Counted from the stretch's first letter, positions 16,389 through 25,121 are shown. The stretch is 33,706 bases of DNA from Sediminicultor sp035648055 (GCA_035648055.1 DASRMF010000065.1:1-33706), one strand, 5' to 3'. Notes: a model not told the origin generated them from the letters alone. Numbers and translations are program-made.

Positions 16389-17318
16389 ATGATAGAAAAA
16401 GAAAAAAGTTTAATATTCGCAGACGAAGAAAAAATCAGAATCGATCTCTATTTAACCCAGAAAGAAATATACCCTTCCAGATCCCAAATCAGAAATTTAA
16501 TCACCCAAGATAAAATAAGAGTAAATAACAATCCGGTTAAACCAAGTTATATCTTGAAAAAAGGGGATAGGATAGATTTAGCTATAGTGGAAAACAAGGA
16601 ATTAGAGATTGAGGCTGAGGCAATCCCCTTAGATATAATTTATGAAGATGAATACCTGGTGGTTATTAATAAACCAATCAATATGATCGTTCACCCTGCA
16701 GGGAAGATACGTTCCGGTACTCTGGTGAATGCCCTGCTTTATCATTGCCGGGATTCCTTATCGGGGATAGGCGGAGTAATCAGGCCGGGTATTGTGCACC
16801 GCCTGGATAAAAATACCTCCGGTCTGATGGTAGTGGCAAAAAATGATTTTGCACATCTTGACTTGTCAAGAAAGATAAAGGAACATCAGGTAACTAAAAA
16901 ATATCTCGCCCTGGTCATCGGTAATATGAAAGATGATTCCGGAATTATCAACGCACCTATCGGCAGGAGTTTAAAGAACAGAAAAAAAATGGCAGTGACA
17001 GTGGAAGGAAAAAGCAGGGAAGCAATAACCCATTTCAAGGTGTTAAAAAGATTTTCCGGCTATACTCTGGTCGAAGCAACTCTTCGTACGGGTAGGACTC
17101 ATCAGATAAGAGTACATATGGCTTTTATCGGCCATCCCATCGTTGGTGACCAGCTATACGGCCATAAAAAGCAAGGATTAAATATCAGCAGGCAGGCCTT
17201 ACATTCTCATATTTTAGGTTTTGTGCACCCCTCAACCAAAAAATATATGGAATTTTCTACCCCTTTACCTCAAGACATGCAGAAGATAATTGATTATTTA
17301 GAAGAGGGTGGAAAATAG
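16389..17318 (+). CDS. rluD: RluA/RluD family 23S rRNA pseudouridine synthase
   Basis: 309 residues. An S4 RNA-binding domain lies at about residues 15-65 (PSRSQIRNLI ... INNNPVKPSYILKKGD style). The catalytic motif GIVHRLDKNTSGLMVVAKN carries Asp140. RTGRTHQIRVHMAFIGHPIVGDQLYG is the C-terminal family motif. It converts uridines to pseudouridine in 23S rRNA; the exact RluD target is inferred from architecture (S4 plus RluA domain) and from position after lspA/lgt. It ends 13 bases from the convergent rqcH stop; no terminator is evident between them. Confidence 0.92.
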   Translation: MIEKEKSLIFADEEKIRIDLYLTQKEIYPSRSQIRNLITQDKIRVNNNPVKPSYILKKGDRIDLAIVENKELEIEAEAIPLDIIYEDEYLVVINKPINMIVHPAGKIRSGTLVNALLYHCRDSLSGIGGVIRPGIVHRLDKNTSGLMVVAKNDFAHLDLSRKIKEHQVTKKYLALVIGNMKDDSGIINAPIGRSLKNRKKMAVTVEGKSREAITHFKVLKRFSGYTLVEATLRTGRTHQIRVHMAFIGHPIVGDQLYGHKKQGLNISRQALHSHILGFVHPSTKKYMEFSTPLPQDMQKIIDYLEEGGK

Positions 17319-17331
17319 AAAAATATCAGAG

Positions 17332-19161
17332 TTATTTTTGAGAGACCTTCTCCATGCTCTTGATTGCTTCCGGATCTATTTTTACCCAAAGACTCTTTTC
17401 TTGAGAATAAATAACCATTCCCGGCTTAGCGTTTTTAGGTTTTTTTACGTATTTTTTGAAAGTATAACCGACCAATACTTTATTATCTTTTTTAGCTTTA
17501 CTAAAATAAGCAGCTAAATTTGCAGCCTGAATCAAGGTGTCAAGCGGAATAGATTGTTTACTCCCTTTATTTTTAATGATAATATGAGAACCATGAATAT
17601 TTTTTGCATGAAGCCAGGTGTCATTGCCGGAAGCCAAATTAAAGGTTAAAAAATCATTTGCCAGATTGTTTTTCCCTACATAGATTTCCCATCCATCTTT
17701 GGAGATATATTTAGCCGGCTTTAATCTATTCGTTCCTTTTTTTACTTTTTTAAGAGGGGCAGCAGCTTTCTTTGCCCATCCTAATTTAGTTAAGTTATTA
17801 TAAATTTTATACAGATTAGAAAGTGAGTTGCTATTTTGACTGTATAGTTTCTGAAGTTCAAATAGTTGGTCAAACTTTAGCTGGTTATTCTTTAATTGTT
17901 CTGAAATAATCTGAAAACTATCTTTGGTTTTCCGGTATTTTTTAAAATATAACCGGGCATTCTCTAAAGGGGTTAATTTATCGTTTAGCGGGATGGTTAT
18001 GTTTTCCTGCTGGGGGGAATAGTAGTTTATGGCAATAATTTCTTTGTCTCCTCTTTTAATCTTAGAAAGATTCCCCTTTATCAGTTCACCACTTATCTTA
18101 TAGTTTTCACAATTTTTCACTTCTTCCAGTTTTTTTTGGTAGTCTTTTATCTTATTGGTTATTTTAACTATATTTTTTTTGATTATCTGGTCTAACTTAT
18201 TTTGAATAGATAGAATTTCCCGTTCTTTTTCCAGCTCGGTAAATAGGGATTCCAGGCAGGAATTCGCATTAGTAAAAGTTTGCTTATGGTATTTGGGAAA
18301 CTGAACTGAATCGATTATAGACCAGGCTTTTATCTGTTTAGACAGAGGATCTAAAAAGAGAATGGGGTGAAAATTATAATTTCTAATATTAGTTATAATT
18401 TTATTAAAAGAAATCCAGAGCATTTCTAAATCTTCCGCGGATGCCTTAGATGCATTCATCTCCGGGGATAAATTTGCCTGAAGAACTACTTCTTTTGCGC
18501 TCTGAGGGCTTATACCTATAAAACTGTCCTGTATCAGCTTCCATAAGCTTAAATCTTTATTCTTTGCAGGTAGGGTAAAAATATTAAGGAAATCTTCCCG
18601 ACTAATTTTTAAAGGATTCAATTTGTTTTGCGAAGGAGGGGAGATATAGAGCTTTCCGGGCATAATCTCCCGGTATCTGCTGATATTGGAATCTATTAAT
18701 TTTATACTGGTTTCTATGGTTTTATCTTCTTTAAGAAGAATCATATTACCGTGTTTACCCATAAATTCCACTACCAATATTTTGTTTTGCAATTCGCCAA
18801 ATTTTTGGTAAGGTTTGATAATGAAATGTAAAATACGGTCAAAATTGGAGTGTTCGATATCTAATATTTCCCCTCCCTTTAGCTGATTTTGTAGAAAAGC
18901 TAAAAAAGGGGAATTGATAGTCTTTTGTTTATTTTCTAATTCGGTAAAGTAAATTTCCGGAAGCGATGGGTCAATGGAAATATGGATATAAAAGGTTTCG
19001 CCTTTTTTATTTGTGTTATTTAAGGTAAAAAGCTTATCAGGTTTTACTTCAATAATAATTTTATATTTTTTAGTCTGAATTAGACTTATTATCTTTCCCT
19101 TTTTAAATTTTTCCAGGAGTTCCTTTCTCATTGCTTCCAAAGCGATGCTGTCCAGGGACAT
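17332..19161 (-). CDS. rqcH: Rqc2/RqcH homologue, NFACT ribosome quality control protein
   Basis: On the minus strand, 609 residues starting MSLDSIALEAMRKEL, the typical NFACT-N start; a further in-frame extension to 19281 lacks family similarity. AAGGAG on the minus strand at 19171-19176 is nine bases before ATG 19161. After NFACT-N comes a central coiled coil, then NFACT-R (DGWEIYVGKNNLANDFLTF ... WLHAKNIHGSHIIIKNKG). RqcH binds split 50S subunits with stalled peptidyl-tRNA and adds alanine tails for degradation. It was formerly annotated as a fibronectin-binding protein (FbpA). It is divergent from yicC. Confidence 0.93.
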   Translation of the reverse strand: MSLDSIALEAMRKELLEKFKKGKIISLIQTKKYKIIIEVKPDKLFTLNNTNKKGETFYIHISIDPSLPEIYFTELENKQKTINSPFLAFLQNQLKGGEILDIEHSNFDRILHFIIKPYQKFGELQNKILVVEFMGKHGNMILLKEDKTIETSIKLIDSNISRYREIMPGKLYISPPSQNKLNPLKISREDFLNIFTLPAKNKDLSLWKLIQDSFIGISPQSAKEVVLQANLSPEMNASKASAEDLEMLWISFNKIITNIRNYNFHPILFLDPLSKQIKAWSIIDSVQFPKYHKQTFTNANSCLESLFTELEKEREILSIQNKLDQIIKKNIVKITNKIKDYQKKLEEVKNCENYKISGELIKGNLSKIKRGDKEIIAINYYSPQQENITIPLNDKLTPLENARLYFKKYRKTKDSFQIISEQLKNNQLKFDQLFELQKLYSQNSNSLSNLYKIYNNLTKLGWAKKAAAPLKKVKKGTNRLKPAKYISKDGWEIYVGKNNLANDFLTFNLASGNDTWLHAKNIHGSHIIIKNKGSKQSIPLDTLIQAANLAAYFSKAKKDNKVLVGYTFKKYVKKPKNAKPGMVIYSQEKSLWVKIDPEAIKSMEKVSQK

Positions 19162-19194
19162 ATTAATAATCTCCTTGTTGATATATTTAACTTT

Positions 19195-19223
19195 AATATA
19201 ATCTATTATAGAGATATAATCAA
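19195..19223 (-). promoter_or_regulatory. sigma-70 promoter for rqcH
   Basis: On the minus strand: TTGATT (19223-19218), 17-base spacer, TATATT (19200-19195). It lies 34 bases before the chosen ATG at 19161, which also argues against the longer reading-frame start. Confidence 0.55.
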
Positions 19224-19335
19224 GAAAATAAATGACAGATTCTACTGATATTAGTATCGAGTTTGACAATTGTAGGGGCACGATATGATATACTAACGAT
19301 TAATTAAATTGGTGAATTGATTCTTACGAAATTAT

Positions 19336-19364
19336 TTGACAAGCAGCAGCTATTACCATAAAAT
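19336..19364 (+). promoter_or_regulatory. sigma-70 promoter of the yicC-remA-gmk operon
   Basis: TTGACA (19336-19341), 17-base spacer, TAAAAT (19359-19364), about 50 bases before the yicC start. A second TTGACA at 19263 overlaps a TGTAGGGGCACGA repeat half, but no -10 box is well spaced from it. Confidence 0.6.
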
Positions 19365-19416
19365 TAATATGAAATTTATAATTTATAAAATTTAACAAAC
19401 ATAAGGGGAAATAAAA

Positions 19417-20292
19417 TTGATTAAAAGCATGACCGGTTACGGTGTGGGAACGGTTAAAGCAGAAGACGGAGAATGTCTGGTAGAGATAAAAAGCTTAAAC
19501 AATAAATACTGTGACATAAATACAAAAAATAACTTTCAGTCATTGGAAATTGAACAAAAGATAGAAAAGTTAATAAAAAACAGGATCTCAAGGGGAAAGG
19601 TTAATATTTTAGTAAAAGTTGAAAACAATGGCCTAACCGAAGAGAAGATAATATTAAATGAAGACGTAGCCGATTCCTGTTATAAAAATCTAAAGACCTT
19701 AAAAAAGAAGTATAAGTTAAAAGACGAAATAAGCATAGATTCTATGCTTAAGTTCAAAGATATATTTAAAATAGTAAAAGAAGAGGAGAGTGCCAGGATA
19801 TGGCCCCTGGTAGAAAAAGCCACGAATTTCGCCTTAGATTCTTTGCTGAAAATGAGGGAAAGAGAAGGTAAGGTTCTTGTTGCCGATATCCGAAAAAGAG
19901 TCAAGAAAATACAAAAGTTAATAGATAAAATTGAGAAATATTCAAAATCGTCACCGCTCGAATATAAAGATAAATTCTTACGCAAAATAAAGGATTTGAC
20001 TAATGGTCTGAATGTTGATGAGGGAAGAATCGAATTAGAGGCGGCGATATTTGCCGAAAAAACGGATATCACCGAAGAAATTACCAGGTTAAAAAGTCAC
20101 ATTATCCAATTCGATGATCTGCTGAATTCTGTGGAATCCGTAGGAAGAAAGATGGATTTCTTAACCCAGGAGATAAATCGGGAGGTAAATACCATCGGGT
20201 CAAAGACTAATAATATAGAGGTAACTTCCTTGGTCGTTTTGGTAAAGAGTGAATTGGAAAAGATTAGAGAACAAGCCAGAAATATAGAATGA
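19417..20292 (+). CDS. yicC: YicC family endoribonuclease
   Basis: 291 residues starting MIKSMTGYG, the invariant YicC N-terminus, with TTG as start codon and AAGGGGAA as ribosome site. The C-terminal DUF1732 part ends with EITRLKSHIIQFDDLL ... GRKMDFLTQEINREVNTIGSK, the most conserved region of the family. E. coli YicC is an endoribonuclease implicated in small-RNA decay. It is the first gene of a group yicC-remA-gmk-rpoZ-coaBC-priA that is well conserved in Firmicutes-like genomes. Confidence 0.92.
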   Translation: MIKSMTGYGVGTVKAEDGECLVEIKSLNNKYCDINTKNNFQSLEIEQKIEKLIKNRISRGKVNILVKVENNGLTEEKIILNEDVADSCYKNLKTLKKKYKLKDEISIDSMLKFKDIFKIVKEEESARIWPLVEKATNFALDSLLKMREREGKVLVADIRKRVKKIQKLIDKIEKYSKSSPLEYKDKFLRKIKDLTNGLNVDEGRIELEAAIFAEKTDITEEITRLKSHIIQFDDLLNSVESVGRKMDFLTQEINREVNTIGSKTNNIEVTSLVVLVKSELEKIREQARNIE

Positions 20293-20305
20293 TAGAGGAC
20301 AGAAT

Positions 20306-20587
20306 ATGTTAAATGATTTAGTGAATATAGGTTTTGGGAATTATATGAATTCTGCCAGAGTTATAACTATTTTAAGTCCGGATTCCGCACCGCTGAAAAG
20401 GTTAAAAGAGGAAGCAAGGGCAGAGAAAAAATTGATTGATGCTACCTATGGGAGGAGAACAAGAGCTATAATAATTACTGACAGTAATCATGTAATTTTA
20501 TCTTCCATTCAACCGGAAACCATCGCTCAAAGATTTAATATTACCACAGCACAGGATTTTAAATTAAAGAATGATATTAAAAAATAG
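20306..20587 (+). CDS. remA: RemA/DUF370 DNA-binding regulator
   Basis: A 93-residue protein: NIGFGNYMNSARVITILSPDSAPLKRL, then DATYGRRTRAIIITDSNHVILSSIQPETIAQRF, which is the RemA (YlzA) signature. In Bacillus subtilis RemA is a DNA-bending activator of matrix and osmoprotection genes. Here it sits in the usual place between yicC and gmk, 13 bases after yicC. No matrix gene is visible in the window. Confidence 0.92.
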   Translation: MLNDLVNIGFGNYMNSARVITILSPDSAPLKRLKEEARAEKKLIDATYGRRTRAIIITDSNHVILSSIQPETIAQRFNITTAQDFKLKNDIKK

Positions 20588-20599
20588 GAAATTATAATT

Positions 20600-21268
20600 A
20601 TGATTGATAACAGTAAGAACTTACCATCTTTTATCTCTGAGCGCGATACGCGATACGCGATACGCGATACGCATTCAAGTAGGGGTTTGCTGTTTGTTAT
20701 ATCCGGCCCATCAGGTGTAGGTAAAGGCACTTTAAGGGAAAAGGTGTTTAATGCTTTTCCTGATTTAAAATATTCTGTATCGGTGAATACCCGCCCTCCC
20801 CGAAAGGGCGAAATAGAAGGCAAGGATTATTATTTTGTAACAGAGGATGAATTCAAAAAAAGGATAAAAGAAAATAGATTTGTAGAATGGGCTATTGTCC
20901 ATGGAGATTATAAGGGTACGCCTATAAAATTTTTAATAGAAGAACTTCAAAAAGAGAGAGATGTCCTGTTGGAATTAGATGTTCAAGGTGCCATGCAGGT
21001 AAAGGAGAAGTTTCCTGATGGGGTTTTTATTTTTATAGCTCCTCCAACCTGGAAGGATTTAGAGGATAGATTGCGAAAAAGAAATACTGAGGGTGAAAAG
21101 GCACTGGAAAAAAGATTAAAAGATGCCCGCGTTGAAATAAAATATAAAAAAAATTATAATTATCTGGTAGTGAATGATAATATAAAAACCGCTCTAAAAA
21201 AAATAGAGTCTATAATAATTGCCGAAAGATGTAAAATAGCAAATTATAAAAATAATTTTTGGTTGTAA
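20600..21268 (+). CDS. gmk: guanylate kinase with repeat-encoded N-terminal extension
   Basis: 222 residues. The P-loop GPSGVGKGT is at residues 36-44, SVNTRPPRKGEIEGKDYYF binds GMP near 60-80, and the lid and C-terminal parts are present. It phosphorylates GMP to GDP. The first 28 residues lie before the usual start; residues 15-24 (RDTRYAIRDT) are encoded by four GCGATAC heptamers at 20643-20670. Because 7 is not a multiple of 3 the repeat is read in successive frames without a stop. No better ribosome site or ATG exists between the repeat and the P-loop; a TTG at Leu30 is the only later option and has a poor site. The repeat thus appears to be translated. Confidence 0.9.
   Translation: MIDNSKNLPSFISERDTRYAIRDTHSSRGLLFVISGPSGVGKGTLREKVFNAFPDLKYSVSVNTRPPRKGEIEGKDYYFVTEDEFKKRIKENRFVEWAIVHGDYKGTPIKFLIEELQKERDVLLELDVQGAMQVKEKFPDGVFIFIAPPTWKDLEDRLRKRNTEGEKALEKRLKDARVEIKYKKNYNYLVVNDNIKTALKKIESIIIAERCKIANYKNNFWL
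20643..20677 (+). repeat. GCGATAC heptamer array inside gmk
   Basis: Four perfect tandem GCGATAC units (20643, 20650, 20657, 20664) and a degenerate fifth, GCATTCA (20671). GCGATAC is the reverse complement of the GTATCGC units at 8757-8770, so this is the same family in the opposite orientation. Confidence 0.9.
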
Positions 21269-21303
21269 AATTGTAAAATATTATATTTTTAACAAGAGGA
21301 AGG

Positions 21304-21633
21304 ATGAGAAATAATATGGAGAATAATAAATACTTATTATCAGTAATGGTAGCAAAAAGAGCAAAGGAGTTAGAAAGAGGAGCTAAACCTTTAATAGTAA
21401 CCAAATATAGGAAGCCTATAATGATTGCCTTAGAGGAGATAAAAGCAGGGAAAGTATTCGTTAAAAAGAAAAAAGAATCTCTAAAGTCCGAAGATGTATT
21501 TAAAGAAGAAGAGGATTCCGCGAAAATAGAGGAATCTGCAAAACCTGAAAACTTATCTGATAAAGTTGAAAAACCTGTAAAATCTAAAGATGTATCTGGT
21601 AAGGTTAAAAAACCTAAAAAATCTAAAGGCTAA
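21304..21633 (+). CDS. rpoZ: RNA polymerase omega subunit
   Basis: A 109-residue protein. KYLLSVMVAKRAKELERGAKPL followed by KPIMIALEEIKAGKV matches omega, with the usual first helix and the conserved A-L-E-E-I motif. The second half is a Lys/Glu/Pro/Ser-rich tail with repeats such as KPVKSKDVSGKVKKPKK and is not part of the core. ATG 21304 sits very close to AGAGGAAGG (21295-21303); ATG 21316 (MENNKY) may be the real start. Omega assists RNA polymerase assembly. Its place after gmk is standard. Confidence 0.85.
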   Translation: MRNNMENNKYLLSVMVAKRAKELERGAKPLIVTKYRKPIMIALEEIKAGKVFVKKKKESLKSEDVFKEEEDSAKIEESAKPENLSDKVEKPVKSKDVSGKVKKPKKSKG

Positions 21634-21654
21634 TTGATAGGCGTCCCGCATAAT

Positions 21655-21820
21655 AATTATTGGTTAGCTTAGAATTAGCGTATAGTTTCTAGTTAGCAAG
21701 TTTACCAGTAAGTTGTGTAATATATGGCCTGTAATAATTAATCTGTTTTTAAAATTTCTGAAATTTAATCTTATTACTCATTACTTATTACTGTATTTTA
21801 CGACACGCGATACTCGATAC
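21655..21820 (+). repeat. spacer made of degenerate heptamers (AG-phased, ATTACTN, GCGATAC/TCGATAC)
   Basis: The 207-base gap between rpoZ and coaBC holds no gene. AG recurs every seven bases from about 21676 to 21698. ATTACTC (21773), ATTACTT (21780) and ATTACTG (21787) are in tandem. GCGATAC (21807) and TCGATAC (21814) follow directly. No promoter is convincing in this gap. Confidence 0.65.
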
Positions 21821-21840
21821 TGTATAAAGAGGTAAAGAAA

Positions 21841-23034
21841 GTGTTAAAAGGAAAGAAAATACTCCTGGGAGTTACCGGAAGCATAGCTGCCTATAAGGCG
21901 GCGGAGATAGTGAGTTTATTGAAAAAAAAAGGGGCAGAGGTTTTTGTAATTATAACTGAATCTGCCACAAAATTTATTCAGCCGTTAACTTTTTCTACTC
22001 TTTCCGGGAATCCGGTAATAGATAATCTGTTTTCTGCAAACGATAAAATGGTAGTAAAACATATCTCTCTTGCCGAATGGGCTGACCTGATATTGATTGC
22101 CCCCGCTACGGCAAATATTATTGGTAAAATTGCCAACGGTATCGCCGATGATATCTTAACTACCACAGTGATGGCTTTTAAAGCGAAGGTCTTATTTGCC
22201 CCGGCAATGAATAAGAATATGATTTCTAACCCTCTGTATAAACAGAATGTAGAAAAATTGACCAGCTTAGGGTATGAGTTTATAGATTCAGAATATGGCC
22301 GATTAGCTTGCGGCGAAACGGGAGAGGGAAGATTAGCAAATATCGAAGATATAGTAGATACAATTGAGTACGCCCTAACCTTTAAAAATGATTACCAGGG
22401 CAAGACGGTATTGGTTACTGCTTCCTGCACCAGAGAACCTATTGATAAAGTAAGATTTATTTCTAACTATTCTTCGGGTAAGATGGGATTCGCTCTGGCA
22501 AAGATTGCCCGGGCCAGAGGGGCAAGGGTTATTCTGATAACCGGACCAACCTGTTTACCCGCTCCCAAGGGGGTCACCACAGTTTCAATCGAATCCGCAG
22601 AAGAGATGAAAAAAGCAGTTTTCGAATGTTTCCCAGAGGCGGACATAATAATTTCTGCTGCCGCAGTGGCCGATTTTCGTTCCAGAAAAGCATTTGCCGG
22701 AAAGTTAAAAAAAGAGAAGAATGAAAAACCGCTTATCGAGTTGGAAAGAAATCCCGATATTCTCTATGAATTAGGAAAGAAAAAAGGTGATAAAATATTG
22801 GTCGGATTCGCCGCGGAAACGGAAAATTTGGAAGCCAATGCCCTTAAAAAATTGAAGGAAAAAAGATTAGACCTGATTATCGCTAATGATATCTCGGCAA
22901 AAGAAGCAGGATTTGGCTCAGATAGAAATAGAGCCAGTCTGATAAACAGCAAAGGGATAGCCCGGGAATTACCCCTGATGCTTAAAATCGATATGGCCGA
23001 GAAAATCTTAGATGAAATTATAAAAATAAAGTGA
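21841..23034 (+). CDS. coaBC: bifunctional phosphopantothenoylcysteine decarboxylase / phosphopantothenate-cysteine ligase
   Basis: 397 residues, GTG start with GAGGT at 21829-21833. The CoaC flavoprotein part comes first (GVTGSIAAYKAAEI; KHISLAEWADLILIAPATAN with the catalytic histidine; PAMNKNM; the cysteine loop GRLACGETGEGRL). The CoaB ligase part follows (VLVTASCTREPIDKVRFISNYSSGKMG; ADIIISAAAVADF; RNPDILYELG). It makes 4'-phosphopantetheine in coenzyme A synthesis. The stop codon overlaps the GTG of priA. Confidence 0.95.
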   Translation: MLKGKKILLGVTGSIAAYKAAEIVSLLKKKGAEVFVIITESATKFIQPLTFSTLSGNPVIDNLFSANDKMVVKHISLAEWADLILIAPATANIIGKIANGIADDILTTTVMAFKAKVLFAPAMNKNMISNPLYKQNVEKLTSLGYEFIDSEYGRLACGETGEGRLANIEDIVDTIEYALTFKNDYQGKTVLVTASCTREPIDKVRFISNYSSGKMGFALAKIARARGARVILITGPTCLPAPKGVTTVSIESAEEMKKAVFECFPEADIIISAAAVADFRSRKAFAGKLKKEKNEKPLIELERNPDILYELGKKKGDKILVGFAAETENLEANALKKLKEKRLDLIIANDISAKEAGFGSDRNRASLINSKGIARELPLMLKIDMAEKILDEIIKIK

Positions 23035-25121
23035 ATAATGAGATTAATGAGTTTATTAATATGCATAGCGAAAAGAAATATGCCGAAATAGTAATCTTGG
23101 AATATAATTTTGATAAAATATTTCACTACCGTATTCCTCAGGATTTAAAAGACCGGATATCCCTCGGCTCGAGAGTGACCATGCCTTTTAGAGGAAAAGT
23201 GACTACAGGATGCGTAGTGGGATTTTTAGCGAAATCGGATGTTAAAAACTTAAAAGATATCTTGCAAGTAACCGACAAAAAACCTCTCCTTACTCCCCGG
23301 ATAATTAGCTTAACCCAATGGATTTCAAATTATTATCTCTGCTCCTGGGAAAAGACCTTAAATTATGTTATTCCTAAAACCCGAAAGGCCTGGCTTAAAA
23401 AATTTGATATAGAGGATATTTCGTCCCAAAAAAACCTTCGGTTGCCCGAAGATGATAAATTCTCAGATAATGAAATTATATTTTCCCCAGAAGAAATAAA
23501 AGAAATACCCTCCTTAAAAGATATAGAAAACATTATAAATAACAAAAAATTCCAGACGATTCTAATTCGTGGAAACGATTTTAAGAGCAGGATGAAAATC
23601 TATTTAAGTTGTATCCGAAAGACCCTAAAAGAGGGGAGACAGGTCATTATATTAGCTCCTACCGAATCGCAACTATCGGGATTGGTCGGTCTGCTGGAAA
23701 AAGAATTTAAGGACAATATGGTAGTTTTTGATGAAAAGGTAGACCAGAAAGCCAAATATCAAAAATGGATTAAAATAAGAAATTCTCAGGTAAACATAGC
23801 CCTGGGAATGAGGTCATCCATATTCGTCCCCTTTGACAGATTGGGATTGATTATCGTGGAGCGGGAATATAGCAGTCTGTATAAAGAAGAAAGGTCTCCC
23901 CGCTATAATGCCCGCGAAGTAGCTCTAAAGCGAGCAGAATTGGAGAACATCCCCCTGATTTTGAGCAGTGAAACACCGTCGATGGAATCTTACTGGAATG
24001 TTCGGGAAAATAATTTTCTGGAGGCGGAGTTTACCACCGGAGAGGAAAGAGAAAATCTATTAAAAAAAACTATAATAGATATGACCCGGGAAAAGTCCAA
24101 AAAAAAGATAATAAGCTACAAACTTCAGCAAGCCATTTCCAGAAGTTTAAAGAACAAAAGGCAGGTCGTACTTTTTTTAAATAAGAGGGGTTTCTCGAGT
24201 TTTATGATTTGCAGCCAGTGTGGACATATACCTAAATGCCCCAATTGTAATACTTCCCTTTCTTATCATTTAGATGTTCAAAAAAGGGCTCAGCTGATTT
24301 GCCATAATTGCGGAAAAAGGGTAAAAGTAACGAATGTTTGTGCTAAATGCGGCAGTAAAGAGATTCGCCCCCTGGGGATGGGAACCCAAAAATTAGAGAG
24401 TGAAATCAGGAAGATGTTCACCCGGTCTGAAATAAGGCGTTTGGATAGGGATTCGTTAATTAAAGATGATGACTATCGGCAAATCCTGGAAGAATTCAAT
24501 CAGGGAAATACCGATATATTGATAGGTACCCAGATGCTGTTAAAGGGAGTGGATTTTAATAATGTTGATTTAATAGGGATTATTTCCGCTGATACCCTGC
24601 TTAATCTGCCGGATTATCGTTCAGGGGAAAAGACCTTTCAGCTGCTTAACGAAGTTATTTCCTCTCTCAGGGAGATAAGTTTTCCCAAAGAAGTGATTAT
24701 TCAGACCTTTAACCCCGAGGATCACTGTATAGTTGCCTTAAAAGAACAGGATTATAACTATTTTTACCAAAAAGAAATTGAATTACGAAAAGAACTGGAT
24801 TACCCTCCCTTTGCCCACATTATTAAAATCGTGATCTTAGGAGAAGAAAAGGAAGCAGTTAAACAGAGGGCGGAATATCTAATCAGTTATTTAGAATCCC
24901 TCCGCAAAGACAAAGAGTCAGCGGAATTTAAATTGTTGGGTGCCGTAGATATGGTATTATGGAAATCGAGAAACAACATCAAAGTACAATTTTTAATAAA
25001 AGTAAAAGATTTAGAAAAATTTAACAAGGCATTTAAGAAAAATTATGATAAAATGTTATCAAAGCATTTTGACCAAAGAAATAGATTGACTATTGATGTT
25101 GACCCGGTAAGAATGATATAG
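23031..25121 (+). CDS. priA: PriA-type primosomal protein N' with degenerate ATPase motifs
   Basis: 696 residues from GTG 23031, which overlaps the coaBC stop; ATG 23061 is an alternative that fits the family N-terminus. The 3'-DNA-binding domain (AEIVILEYNFDKIFHYRIP), the eight zinc cysteines (CSQCGHIPKCPNCN ... CHNCGKRV ... CAKCGS) and ETPSMES (motif III-like) are present. But motif I, normally TGSGKT, reads RGNDFKSRM (180-188); motif II, normally DEEH, reads VEREY (276-280); KGHDF reads KGVDF; and motif VI, normally VAGRAGR, is VISSLRE (near 540). ATP hydrolysis is therefore unlikely. Family knowledge: PriA reloads DnaB at stalled forks, and actinobacterial PriA is also ATPase-deficient. 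Here it probably acts as a structural loader. Confidence 0.88.
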   Translation: MNNEINEFINMHSEKKYAEIVILEYNFDKIFHYRIPQDLKDRISLGSRVTMPFRGKVTTGCVVGFLAKSDVKNLKDILQVTDKKPLLTPRIISLTQWISNYYLCSWEKTLNYVIPKTRKAWLKKFDIEDISSQKNLRLPEDDKFSDNEIIFSPEEIKEIPSLKDIENIINNKKFQTILIRGNDFKSRMKIYLSCIRKTLKEGRQVIILAPTESQLSGLVGLLEKEFKDNMVVFDEKVDQKAKYQKWIKIRNSQVNIALGMRSSIFVPFDRLGLIIVEREYSSLYKEERSPRYNAREVALKRAELENIPLILSSETPSMESYWNVRENNFLEAEFTTGEERENLLKKTIIDMTREKSKKKIISYKLQQAISRSLKNKRQVVLFLNKRGFSSFMICSQCGHIPKCPNCNTSLSYHLDVQKRAQLICHNCGKRVKVTNVCAKCGSKEIRPLGMGTQKLESEIRKMFTRSEIRRLDRDSLIKDDDYRQILEEFNQGNTDILIGTQMLLKGVDFNNVDLIGIISADTLLNLPDYRSGEKTFQLLNEVISSLREISFPKEVIIQTFNPEDHCIVALKEQDYNYFYQKEIELRKELDYPPFAHIIKIVILGEEKEAVKQRAEYLISYLESLRKDKESAEFKLLGAVDMVLWKSRNNIKVQFLIKVKDLEKFNKAFKKNYDKMLSKHFDQRNRLTIDVDPVRMI

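Noticed and set aside
17308..17517. Small plus-strand gene overlapping the end of rqcH
   Set aside because: It is antisense to the conserved NFACT-R coding sequence, and its translation has no recognisable features.
19162..19281. Forty-residue N-terminal extension of RqcH
   Set aside because: The extension overlaps the probable promoter (19195-19223), has no family similarity, and MSLDSIALEAM at 19161 with AAGGAG upstream is the canonical start.
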